Source: Solibacillus sp045640265 (GTDB lineage Bacteria; Bacillota; Bacilli; Bacillales_A; Planococcaceae). Taken from it: a stretch of 13,062 nt of DNA. This document shows, one piece after another, positions 6,604 to 12,614 of this stretch (positions are counted from its first letter, which is position 1; every line of letters starts with the position of its first letter). Made by a program: the position numbers and the translations under genes. The notes beneath the pieces are model-generated. The model saw only the letters and a program-made list of their open reading frames with translations, made no database searches and was not told where the DNA came from. The stretch is from positions 1 through 13,062 of the forward strand of contig JAZUES010000256.1 of the NCBI GenBank assembly GCA_045640265.1. Reading direction: 5' to 3'.

Positions 6604-6637
6604 ATTATACAAAATTGGTTACATTTTAAGAACCAAT
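6604..6637 (-). promoter_or_regulatory. Candidate yrzB promoter with an inverted repeat
   Basis: A perfect TATAAT (6604-6609) lies on the minus strand about 48 nt before the yrzB start. No good -35 sits at 17 nt (TTCTTA); TTGGTT is at 21 nt. A perfect 7-bp inverted repeat, ATTGGTT (6614-6620) and AACCAAT (6631-6637), covers the -35 region and could be an operator. A regulated, weak -35 promoter is inference. Confidence 0.4.
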
Positions 6638-6661
6638 ACGCATTAGTATGGAGCGACTTAA

Positions 6662-6696
6662 TTTTTGCCTCTGAAGCTTCGCTTTCGAGGCAAAAA
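6662..6696. repeat. Inverted repeat overlapping the ruvX terminator tail
   Basis: TTTTTGCCTC (6662-6671) and GAGGCAAAAA (6687-6696) are perfect 10-bp arms, extended inward by AAGC/GCTT around TTC. The 3' arm ends in A-bases on both strands, so it is not itself an intrinsic terminator. On the minus strand its 5' arm is the same T-run that serves as the tail of the adjoining hairpin. Confidence 0.6.
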
Positions 6697-6728
6697 CTAA
6701 ACGTTTTGAGTGAACAAAACGTTTAGTT
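6692..6728 (-). terminator. Rho-independent terminator of the ireB-ruvX unit
   Basis: A perfect 14-bp stem joins 6695-6708 and 6715-6728 (ACTAAACGTTTTG with CAAAACGTTTAGT) around a 6-nt loop. On the minus strand the 3' arm merges into TTTTT. The ruvX stop codon (6723-6725) lies inside the 5' arm. Confidence 0.8.
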
Positions 6729-7139
6729 CTTACTATCCAAGTATCCCTGTAGGATCATTACCGCTGCCATTTTATCAATGACTAGTTTACGTTTTTTTCG
6801 ACTTACATCTGCTTCAATAAGCATACGTTCTGCAGCCATTGTTGTTAAACGCTCGTCCCATAATTTTACCGGGAAACCGAATGTTTCTTCTAATAATTTT
6901 TTATAACTTTCAGATGCTTCCCCACGCGGGCCAACTGTATTATTCATATTCTTCGGAAACCCAACAACGAATTCCGTTACATTGTGTTCCTTTACAAGCT
7001 CTTTAATACGCTCAATACCAAATTCGCCTATTGCTTCATTAATTTTTACAGTTTCTATCCCTTGTGCCGTCCAGCCAAATGCATCACTTATCGCGACACC
7101 GACCGTTTTTGAGCCGACGTCTAAACCCATAATTTTCAT
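6723..7139 (-). CDS. ruvX: Putative pre-16S rRNA nuclease / Holliday junction resolvase-like RuvX (YqgF)
   Basis: RuvX/YqgF is an RNase-H-fold nuclease. The E. coli protein acts in 16S rRNA 5'-end maturation, and the family was earlier named as a Holliday junction resolvase. The 138 residues match the length of B. subtilis YrrK. Catalytic-type motifs are GLDVGSKTVGVAISD (5-19, D7), FVVGFPKNMNNTVG (57-70), LWDERLTT (93-100, D95/E96) and VIDKMAAVMILQ (120-131, D122). The ATG overlaps the ireB stop by 4 nt (ATGA), which implies translational coupling; GAGGCGG lies upstream. The stop codon is inside the terminator hairpin. Confidence 0.95.
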   Translation of the reverse strand: MKIMGLDVGSKTVGVAISDAFGWTAQGIETVKINEAIGEFGIERIKELVKEHNVTEFVVGFPKNMNNTVGPRGEASESYKKLLEETFGFPVKLWDERLTTMAAERMLIEADVSRKKRKLVIDKMAAVMILQGYLDSKN

Positions 7140-7408
7140 TTTTCCGCCTCGGTATTCTTCTTAATATAAAATTTTACGAGCTCCTCAAGAATTTCATCTC
7201 GCTCAAGCTTGCGGATTAAATTACGTGCATCCTGGTGGCGAGGGATGTATGCCGGGTCACCAGATAACAAATAACCAACAATTTGATTTGTTGGGTTATA
7301 GCCTTTTTCTTCTAATGACTTATACACCTTCAACATCACTTGCTTTACTTCTTGTTCCATTGACTCTTCTGGAAAACTAAATTTCATCGTTTGATCGAAA
7401 GAACTCAA
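7136..7408 (-). CDS. ireB: IreB family regulatory phosphoprotein (YrzL)
   Basis: IreB of Enterococcus faecalis is a small protein phosphorylated by the PASTA kinase IreK and linked to cephalosporin resistance; B. subtilis YrzL is the orthologue. The open frame extends upstream, but the true start is taken as the TTG at 7406-7408. It has GAGGTG upstream at about 8 nt spacing, and it gives a 90-residue protein beginning MSSFDQTMKF, like its 88-residue relatives. The threonine at position 7 corresponds to a residue reported as phosphorylated in IreB. The family core GYNPTNQIVGYLLSGDPAYI (35-54) and RNLIRKLERDEILEELV (62-78) is intact. It overlaps ruvX by 4 nt and has its own good promoter downstream of alaS. 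Functional transfer from Enterococcus is inference. Confidence 0.92.
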   Translation of the reverse strand: MSSFDQTMKFSFPEESMEQEVKQVMLKVYKSLEEKGYNPTNQIVGYLLSGDPAYIPRHQDARNLIRKLERDEILEELVKFYIKKNTEAEK

Positions 7409-7434
7409 GACCAGCACCTCGCTTTCAGCAATAA

Positions 7435-7462
7435 GGAGATGGAGTAATTTGACCCCATCTCC
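7435..7462 (-). other. Hairpin at the predicted 5' end of the ireB mRNA
   Basis: GGAGATGG (7435-7442) and CCATCTCC (7455-7462) pair perfectly around a 12-nt loop. On the minus strand it starts within a few bases of the predicted transcription start, so it would form a 5'-terminal stem. On the plus strand the same hairpin is followed by TTTTTT (7464-7469) and looks like an intrinsic terminator, although no plus-strand gene precedes it. Confidence 0.5.
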
Positions 7463-7471
7463 ATTTTTTCT

Positions 7472-7500
7472 ATTATAACTTATTCCAGCAAGCACATCAA
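7472..7500 (-). promoter_or_regulatory. Promoter of ireB-ruvX
   Basis: On the minus strand TTGATG (7495-7500) and a perfect TATAAT (7472-7477) are spaced by exactly 17 nt. The predicted start is near 7465, giving a leader of about 55 nt. No convincing terminator separates alaS from it, so some read-through from alaS is also likely. Confidence 0.7.
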
Positions 7501-7531
7501 ATATGCTTAAGTATAATTTAGGAAGTTTGAA

Positions 7532-10201
7532 TTATAAAGATTTTACATGTGCATATACAGCTGCTAATGCTTCGTCTAATTTAGAAGCATCTTTTGCACC
7601 AGCCATCGCCATATCGGGACGACCGCCACCTTTACCACCAGTTGCTTCTGCTACCATTTTCACGATGTTACCTGCATGGTAGTTACCGCCTACGATATCT
7701 TTTGTTACACCAGCACAAAGCATTACTTTATCGTCTGCTACTGCACCTAGTACGATTACCGCTGCATCCATTTTTTCTTTTAAATCATCCATCATTTGAC
7801 GTAATTGGTTGTTGTCTTTTGCATCAACACGTGTTGCAAGAACTGTTACATCCCCAATTTTTTGCGCTGCTTCAAGAACTGCGCCAGCTTGTGCATTCGC
7901 CATTTTTTGTGATAATGAATCATTTTCACGTTGTAATTCTTTATAGTCAGTTTGTAATGAAGCAACACGAGTAGCCACATCTTTTGGATTTGCTTTTAAA
8001 AGATGAGCCGCTTCGTTAAGAATTGCTTCCTCTTCTTTAATTGCTTCATATGCGGCTTTACCTGTTACCGCTTCAATACGACGAGTACCTGCTCCGATAC
8101 CGCCTTCTGAAACGATTTTGAAAATACCAATTTCAGATGAACGAGAAACGTGTAAACCACCGCAAAGTTCGATTGAGTAATCAGATACAGACACTACGCG
8201 TACAATATCACCGTATTTTTCACCGAATAAAGCCATTGCGCCCATTGCTTTTGCAGAATCAATATCCATTTCTTTAATAACAACTTCGATATCATCCCAA
8301 ATTCTTTCGTTTACGGCACGTTCTACTTGCGCTAATTCTTCTTTTGTTGCTGCGCCGAAATGAGAGAAGTCGAAACGTAAACGGTCAGGACCTACATAAG
8401 AACCCGCTTGCGCTACGTGATCGCCTAATACGTCTTTTAATGCACGATGCATTAAGTGGGTAGCTGTATGGTTTTTAAGGATCAGTGTGCGTTTTTCACG
8501 ATTTACTTTTGCTGTAGCTTTATCTCCTACGTGCATTTCACCAGACTCAATAACTACTGTGTGTAACGGTTGGCCGTTTGGTGCTTTTTGTACATCTTTA
8601 ACAATTGCAGTGAAACCATCTGCTTCGATGACACCAGTATCTGCGATTTGTCCACCCATTTCAGCGTAGAATGGTGTCTCAGATAAGATAATAAGTGCTT
8701 CGTCGCCTTCCGAAGCTGTTTTTGTTTCTTGACCGTTTACAACGATTGCTGCAACTGATGCCGAAGCTTCTAACGCATTATAAATATACGTTGACTCTTG
8801 AGTTAGGTTTGAAAGTACTTCATTTTGAACTTGCATTGAATCTACGTCTGCACGTGCATTACGAGCACGTTCACGTTGCGCTTCCATTGATGCATCGAAA
8901 CCTTCGTGATCAACTGTCATGCCCACTTCTTCTGCATACTCTTCTGTTAATTCAATTGGGAAACCAAATGTATCATATAAACGGAATGCATCCGCACCAG
9001 GAATCACAGTTTCACCTTTAGCTTTTTGACTTTCCACCACATCGTTAAAGATAGCTAACCCACCGTCTAATGTTTCATGGAAACGAACTTCTTCGTTTTT
9101 AATAACACGTTGGATGAATGCTTCTTTTTCTTTTACTTGAGGGTAGAAGTCTTCCATAATTTCGCCTACTGTTGGTACTAATTCAAACATGAATGGTTTT
9201 TCAATGCCGATTTGTTTTGCATAACGTACTGCACGACGTAGTAAACGACGTAATACATAGCCACGACCTTCGTTTGATGGTAAGGCACCATCTCCAATTG
9301 CGAATGCTACTGTACGAATGTGGTCAGCAATTACTTTAAATGGTGTGTTAATATCTTCAGTTGAACCAAAGATTTCTTTTAAGTCTACTTCATGTGGACG
9401 TTTATATTTACGATTCGCAAACTGTTCTGTTTTTTCGATAATCGGCATGAATAGGTCCGTATCGAAGTTTGTTGGTACGTTTTGTACAACTGAAACAATA
9501 CGTTCTAATCCCATACCAGTATCAATGTTTTGCTTTGGTAGTGGCGTATATGTGCCATCTGGGTTGTGGTTAAATTGAGAGAAAACCAGGTTCCAAATTT
9601 CTAAGTAACGTTCATTTTCCCCACCTGTATACATTTCTTCTTCAGGTGCACCGAAACCATATACTTCACCGCGGTCGTAGAAAATTTCAGAGTTTGGACC
9701 AGATGGACCTTCACCGATATCCCAGAAGTTCCCCTCTAAACGAATTAAACGCTCCGCAGGAATACCGATTTCATCATGCCATACGTCATATGCTTCTTGG
9801 TCTTCTGGGTGGATTGTAATTGATAATTTTTCCGGTTCAAAGCCCATCCATTTTGGATCTGTTAAGAATTCCCATGCATAGTGAATTGCTTCTTTTTTGA
9901 AGTAATCACCGATTGAGAAGTTTCCTAACATTTCAAAGAATGTATGGTGACGTGCTGTTTTCCCTACGTTTTCAATGTCGTTTGTTCGAATTGATTTTTG
10001 TGCATTTGTAATACGTGGATTTTCCGGAATGATACGACCATCAAAGTAAGGTTTTAATGTTGCTACCCCTGAGTTGATCCATAATAACGATGCATCATTA
10101 ATTGGTACTAATGGTGCTGATGGTTCTACATGGTGTCCTTTTTCTTTAAAGAAGTCTAAGTATAGACGACGAATTTCTGAAGCTGTCATAATTTTTGTCA
10201 T
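7532..10201 (-). CDS. alaS: Alanine--tRNA ligase
   Basis: AlaS charges tRNA-Ala with alanine and hydrolyses Ser- and Gly-tRNA-Ala at an editing site. The 889 residues are close to the 878 of B. subtilis. Order: class II catalytic domain (about 1-250, with ARHHTFFEMLGNFSIGDYF 83-101 and GMGLERI 229-235), tRNA-binding domain (about 250-460), a linker/beta domain with FYAEMGGQ (511-518), and the editing domain. Its zinc-type ligands are all present: H578 and H582 in NHTATHLMH, C680 and H684 in CGGLH. A coiled segment (about 735-780) and the C-Ala domain with GGKGGGRPDMAMAGAKD (855-871) follow. The ATG has AGGAGG 8 nt upstream. It is controlled by an alanine T-box leader and a consensus promoter. 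All family signatures are intact. Confidence 0.99.
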   Translation of the reverse strand: MTKIMTASEIRRLYLDFFKEKGHHVEPSAPLVPINDASLLWINSGVATLKPYFDGRIIPENPRITNAQKSIRTNDIENVGKTARHHTFFEMLGNFSIGDYFKKEAIHYAWEFLTDPKWMGFEPEKLSITIHPEDQEAYDVWHDEIGIPAERLIRLEGNFWDIGEGPSGPNSEIFYDRGEVYGFGAPEEEMYTGGENERYLEIWNLVFSQFNHNPDGTYTPLPKQNIDTGMGLERIVSVVQNVPTNFDTDLFMPIIEKTEQFANRKYKRPHEVDLKEIFGSTEDINTPFKVIADHIRTVAFAIGDGALPSNEGRGYVLRRLLRRAVRYAKQIGIEKPFMFELVPTVGEIMEDFYPQVKEKEAFIQRVIKNEEVRFHETLDGGLAIFNDVVESQKAKGETVIPGADAFRLYDTFGFPIELTEEYAEEVGMTVDHEGFDASMEAQRERARNARADVDSMQVQNEVLSNLTQESTYIYNALEASASVAAIVVNGQETKTASEGDEALIILSETPFYAEMGGQIADTGVIEADGFTAIVKDVQKAPNGQPLHTVVIESGEMHVGDKATAKVNREKRTLILKNHTATHLMHRALKDVLGDHVAQAGSYVGPDRLRFDFSHFGAATKEELAQVERAVNERIWDDIEVVIKEMDIDSAKAMGAMALFGEKYGDIVRVVSVSDYSIELCGGLHVSRSSEIGIFKIVSEGGIGAGTRRIEAVTGKAAYEAIKEEEAILNEAAHLLKANPKDVATRVASLQTDYKELQRENDSLSQKMANAQAGAVLEAAQKIGDVTVLATRVDAKDNNQLRQMMDDLKEKMDAAVIVLGAVADDKVMLCAGVTKDIVGGNYHAGNIVKMVAEATGGKGGGRPDMAMAGAKDASKLDEALAAVYAHVKSL

Positions 10202-10260
10202 GTTGTTTTCCTCCTAAAATAATTTAAATGTCTTGAATGATGATGTGTAGCCCAGAAAAA

Positions 10261-10296
10261 CAAAAAAGCCTTCATCCCGGTAAAGGGACGAAGACT
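10261..10296 (-). terminator. Regulated terminator of the alaS T-box leader
   Basis: AGTCTTCGTCCC and GGGATGAAGGCT (minus strand; 10285-10296 and 10267-10278 on plus) form a 12-bp stem with two G-U pairs, then TTTTTT. It lies directly after the T-box sequence, as in T-box leaders where uncharged tRNA favours the alternative antiterminator. Confidence 0.92.
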
Positions 10297-10504
10297 GTAA
10301 TTTCGTGGTACCACCCTAATTTATAATGCGTTTAAAAACACATCATATCTCAAGCGCCTGTAACGTAGGCAAACGGCAGGAATTAACTGCACTCTGGAGT
10401 AGCTTTCGGTATTTTTTACACGGAGATTTTTTCAGCCAAGAAATCTCTTTCTGCTCGCGAAGGCAATACGTACTTTTTCCATCATCGTTTTCATTATATT
10501 CTAT
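10261..10504 (-). ncRNA. T-box riboswitch leader, alanine-specific
   Basis: The leader senses uncharged tRNA-Ala and lets transcription continue into alaS. The conserved T-box AGGGTGGTACCACG is at 10304-10317 (minus strand). Its TGGT can pair with an ACCA tRNA end, which fits the A73 discriminator of tRNA-Ala. In Stem I the AGTA S-turn strand lies at 10471-10474, opposite GAAA at 10404-10407. The triplet GCT (10401-10403) immediately after it is the predicted specifier codon for alanine. The distal stem GAGATTT/AAATCTC (10441-10447 and 10423-10429 on plus) carries the GGCTG loop. The terminator follows the T-box. The specifier was placed by motif, not by folding software, so it is slightly less sure than the overall call. 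Confidence 0.95.
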
Positions 10505-10509
10505 TGTTC

Positions 10510-10538
10510 ATTATAGAAAAATGAAATCCGACTGTCAA
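10510..10538 (-). promoter_or_regulatory. Consensus sigma-A promoter of alaS
   Basis: On the minus strand a perfect TTGACA (10533-10538) and a perfect TATAAT (10510-10515) are separated by exactly 17 nt. Predicted transcription starts near 10503, at the 5' end of the T-box leader. Such a strong promoter fits leaders controlled by termination rather than initiation. It begins 11 nt after the MFS gene's stop codon. Confidence 0.92.
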
Positions 10539-10549
10539 TTGTCATTACA

Positions 10550-11698
10550 TTAATATTCAAATCGTTTCTTTGTTAAAAGGATTAAGAAGATTGCTGGTAC
10601 TGTAAAAATAATCATGCCTAAAAACGCTAACCCTGGTTCAATTTCATAAAGTGCACCGCCTAAAAGCGTAAGTAATGCGGCACTCAAACTCATGGCAAAC
10701 GCTGAATAAATCCCTTGTGCGTTTGGAATTTGTTCTTTTGGTAATGCTTTTGAAATATAGCGAATGAAGGCATAGTGCGCCATTGCAAATGATAAAGCAT
10801 GTAATGCCTGCGAAATAATGAACATCGGCATATTCGGAAAAATATACACGATAATCCAACGTACTGTAGCACCAATTGCCGCTAAAAGCATTAAAGATGA
10901 CGGCTTCCATTTCGTTAAAAATGTATCTGCCTTAAAAAAATATAAGATTTCAAAAAGTACCGCAACATTTAAAATCATACCAATATAATATGGATTAACG
11001 TTTAAGTCTTGTAAATAAATATAACCATAATTGTAGTATGACGCGTGTGCACCTTGCAGTAAAATCACAACAAGTAACACAACGCTAAAGCTTTTTACTT
11101 TAAATAAACTCTTCATCGCTAAAGCTTTCACATTTTCTTGTTTCGGCGCAAAACTTAACACTTGTGGCGCTGGCATTAATTGAATGGCTAAAAGTGCAGT
11201 TAACCCAAAAATCATCGTCCATAAAATCATTTGCTCTCCGTACATACCAGTAAGCATACTAATAACCAACACTGCCACAACATAGCCAAATGATCCAAGT
11301 GAACGTGCCTTTCCATAATGTATGTTTCCCTGTTGCATTAAAGTAGCAGCACTACTTTCAACTGCCGGTAGTAGCGCTGGATAAAACGCACTAAATAGCA
11401 TTGTTATAATAAACAGCCCTGTAAATGACTCTATTGGAAGGTAAAGTAACGTGACGATTAAAGAACCTATTGTAAAGAAAAGCAACACATTTTTATGACT
11501 CATTATTTTAGAAACATAAGGAAAGATAAACATCGTAGCCACAGCACGTGCCACCAAACCAAATCCCATAATAATACTCGCTTCTGATACAGTTAGCCCT
11601 TTATCATTAATAAGCCATCCAGTCCAATAAGGTAAAAAGATGCCCCATGTAATGAAAAACATAAAGAAATTTTTTGCTAACCAACGTTGATTATTCAT
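10550..11698 (-). CDS. MFS transporter of the HcaT (3-phenylpropionate permease-like) family
   Basis: This is a 382-residue, very hydrophobic inner-membrane protein with about 12 transmembrane helices and a short cytoplasmic linker rich in K/Q near residues 180-200. It resembles E. coli HcaT (379 residues) along its length. Shared stretches include WGIFLPYWTGWL (18-29), LVARAVATMF, YGKARSLGSFGYV, LLQGAHASYYNYGYIY and the RWIIVYIF...QALHALSFAMAH region. The start is the ATG at 11696-11698, with AAGGAG about 6 nt upstream; an in-frame start 14 codons earlier lacks such a site. The substrate cannot be read from the sequence. HcaT-like proteins are annotated for aromatic acids, but related clades include sugar and nucleoside porters. 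It is divergent from the yeiL-like regulator, which may control it. No terminator was seen between it and the alaS promoter. Confidence 0.88.
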   Translation of the reverse strand: MNNQRWLAKNFFMFFITWGIFLPYWTGWLINDKGLTVSEASIIMGFGLVARAVATMFIFPYVSKIMSHKNVLLFFTIGSLIVTLLYLPIESFTGLFIITMLFSAFYPALLPAVESSAATLMQQGNIHYGKARSLGSFGYVVAVLVISMLTGMYGEQMILWTMIFGLTALLAIQLMPAPQVLSFAPKQENVKALAMKSLFKVKSFSVVLLVVILLQGAHASYYNYGYIYLQDLNVNPYYIGMILNVAVLFEILYFFKADTFLTKWKPSSLMLLAAIGATVRWIIVYIFPNMPMFIISQALHALSFAMAHYAFIRYISKALPKEQIPNAQGIYSAFAMSLSAALLTLLGGALYEIEPGLAFLGMIIFTVPAIFLILLTKKRFEY

Positions 11699-11726
11699 AA
11701 AACTCTCCTTATCCCATTCTATTACA

Positions 11727-11755
11727 TTGAATAATAACACGGTAAATCATACAAT
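11727..11755 (+). promoter_or_regulatory. Promoter of the yeiL-like regulator
   Basis: On the plus strand TTGAAT (11727-11732) and TACAAT (11750-11755) are spaced by exactly 17 nt, a good sigma-A match. The predicted start near 11762 falls within the adjoining palindrome. No equally convincing promoter was found for the divergent MFS gene in the same gap. Confidence 0.65.
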
Positions 11756-11775
11756 AATGTGAGATATCTCATATT
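11756..11775. promoter_or_regulatory. CRP/FNR-class palindromic operator candidate
   Basis: The 20-nt site reads AAT-GTGAGATATCTCAT-ATT and is symmetric at nine of ten base-pair positions; the core TGAGATATCTCA is a perfect palindrome. It fits TGTGA-N6-TCACA with one mismatch (TCATA). It covers the predicted transcription start of the adjacent CRP/FNR-family gene, so autorepression is the simplest inference. It also lies about 58 nt before the MFS start codon. Confidence 0.6.
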
Positions 11776-11800
11776 TTTTGTTAAGGAGTTGCATTATAAT

Positions 11801-12469
11801 TTGAAAAAGTTATCCCAAATAGAATCTGTAGCCTATATAGAGAAATACCCGATTTCACAATTTTTCTCTTTTGATATTACCCCGTCCATTCATGTATTTG
11901 AATTTGAAAAGGGTGAATTAATTTTCCAAGAGCAATCTTTTCCTGATTATTTATTTTACATGGTAGAAGGAAAAGCAAAACTATATATTACGCATAAAAA
12001 TGGTAAAATCTCGCTAATTGATTTTTTAACAGCCCCTACTTTTATGGGGGAAATTGAATTATTGAATTCCGAACGTTATTCGAAAGGCATCCAAACCGTT
12101 ACAAAGTCCATTTGTTTAGCTATTCCTATTCGCGAAGTGAAAGAGCAATTGTTAGCGGATCCTATATTTTTAAAAATGCTTTGCTTATTTTTAAGTAAAA
12201 AAACAACGACTGTAACAGCAAAGTACACACAAAATCAGGCATATCCTCTCGAAAATCGCTTAGCATCTTTTATATTGCTTTCGTCAGATCAGCAATATTA
12301 TAAAGAAAAGCATATCGAAGTCTGTGAATATCTCGGTGTTTCCTATCGCCATTTGTTGTATGTGCTCGCACAGTTTAACCAAGCCGGTTATATTGAAAAG
12401 TACAACCGTGGCTATTCGTTAACAAATAAGGAAGCATTAGAACAATTGGCAGCAGAAATTCAGTATTAG
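11801..12469 (+). CDS. yeiL: CRP/FNR family transcriptional regulator, YeiL type
   Basis: This is a 222-residue regulator matching E. coli YeiL (219 residues) over its full length. The N-terminal cyclic-nucleotide-binding-like beta-roll spans about 25-125, with LFYMVEGKAKLYITHKNGK (51-69), SLIDFLTAPTFMGEIELLN (71-89) and CLAIP (105-109). A dimerisation helix follows (about 112-160), including QNQAYPLENRLASFILLS (144-161). The C-terminal helix-turn-helix region contains EYLGVSYRHLLYVLAQF (176-192). Cysteines are C105, C128 and C175. The start is taken as TTG at 11801, since AAGGAG lies 12 nt upstream. A frame extension to the GTG at 11759 has no ribosome binding site and would run through the operator. 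E. coli YeiL is associated with stationary-phase nitrogen starvation and lies beside a CNT-family pseudouridine transporter. The effector here is unknown. Confidence 0.9.
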   Translation: MKKLSQIESVAYIEKYPISQFFSFDITPSIHVFEFEKGELIFQEQSFPDYLFYMVEGKAKLYITHKNGKISLIDFLTAPTFMGEIELLNSERYSKGIQTVTKSICLAIPIREVKEQLLADPIFLKMLCLFLSKKTTTVTAKYTQNQAYPLENRLASFILLSSDQQYYKEKHIEVCEYLGVSYRHLLYVLAQFNQAGYIEKYNRGYSLTNKEALEQLAAEIQY

Positions 12470-12476
12470 AAAAACA

Positions 12477-12536
12477 CAATTCGCGCCTAAAAAGCTCGAA
12501 TTGATGTCTTTTCTTAGGGTGAATTCCCTTGAAAAG
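12477..12536 (+). terminator. Weak hairpins after yeiL, possible plus-strand terminator
   Basis: CAATTCG (12477-12483) pairs with CGAATTG (12497-12503). A second interrupted stem uses CTTTTC/GAAAAG (12508-12513, 12531-12536) with AGGG/CCCT inside. The second is followed by TTATACTTTCTTTCTTATTTTC, which is pyrimidine-rich but not a clean U-run. It is plausible as the yeiL 3' end. Confidence 0.35.
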
Positions 12537-12562
12537 TTATACTTTCTTTCTTATTTTCACAC

Positions 12563-12598
12563 AAAAAAACTGCGCTAAAAGTTTCCCTTTAGCACAGT
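12563..12598 (-). terminator. Rho-independent terminator of the CNT transporter gene
   Basis: Arms 12569-12579 and 12588-12598 form an 11-bp stem around an 8-nt loop. Its single C-A mismatch on plus becomes a G-U pair on the minus strand. The minus-strand RNA ends in seven T (12563-12569 as A on plus). Orientation and position fit the convergent transporter gene. Confidence 0.88.
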
Positions 12599-12614
12599 CT
12601 TTAAATTGAATGGA

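Noticed and set aside
7594..9578. Several plus-strand frames inside alaS
   Set aside because: All are antisense shadows of a complete alanyl-tRNA synthetase and their compositions (Leu/His-rich) are typical of artefacts.
10326..10553. 75-codon plus-strand frame over the alaS leader
   Set aside because: The region is fully explained by the T-box leader and promoter on the minus strand.
10644..10910. Alternative minus-strand frames inside the MFS gene
   Set aside because: They are in other frames of a well-matched HcaT-like protein and have no start signals.
11759..11800. GTG start extending the yeiL-like protein by 14 residues
   Set aside because: No ribosome binding site precedes it, it falls at the predicted transcription start, and the extension contains the AAGGAG of the shorter form.
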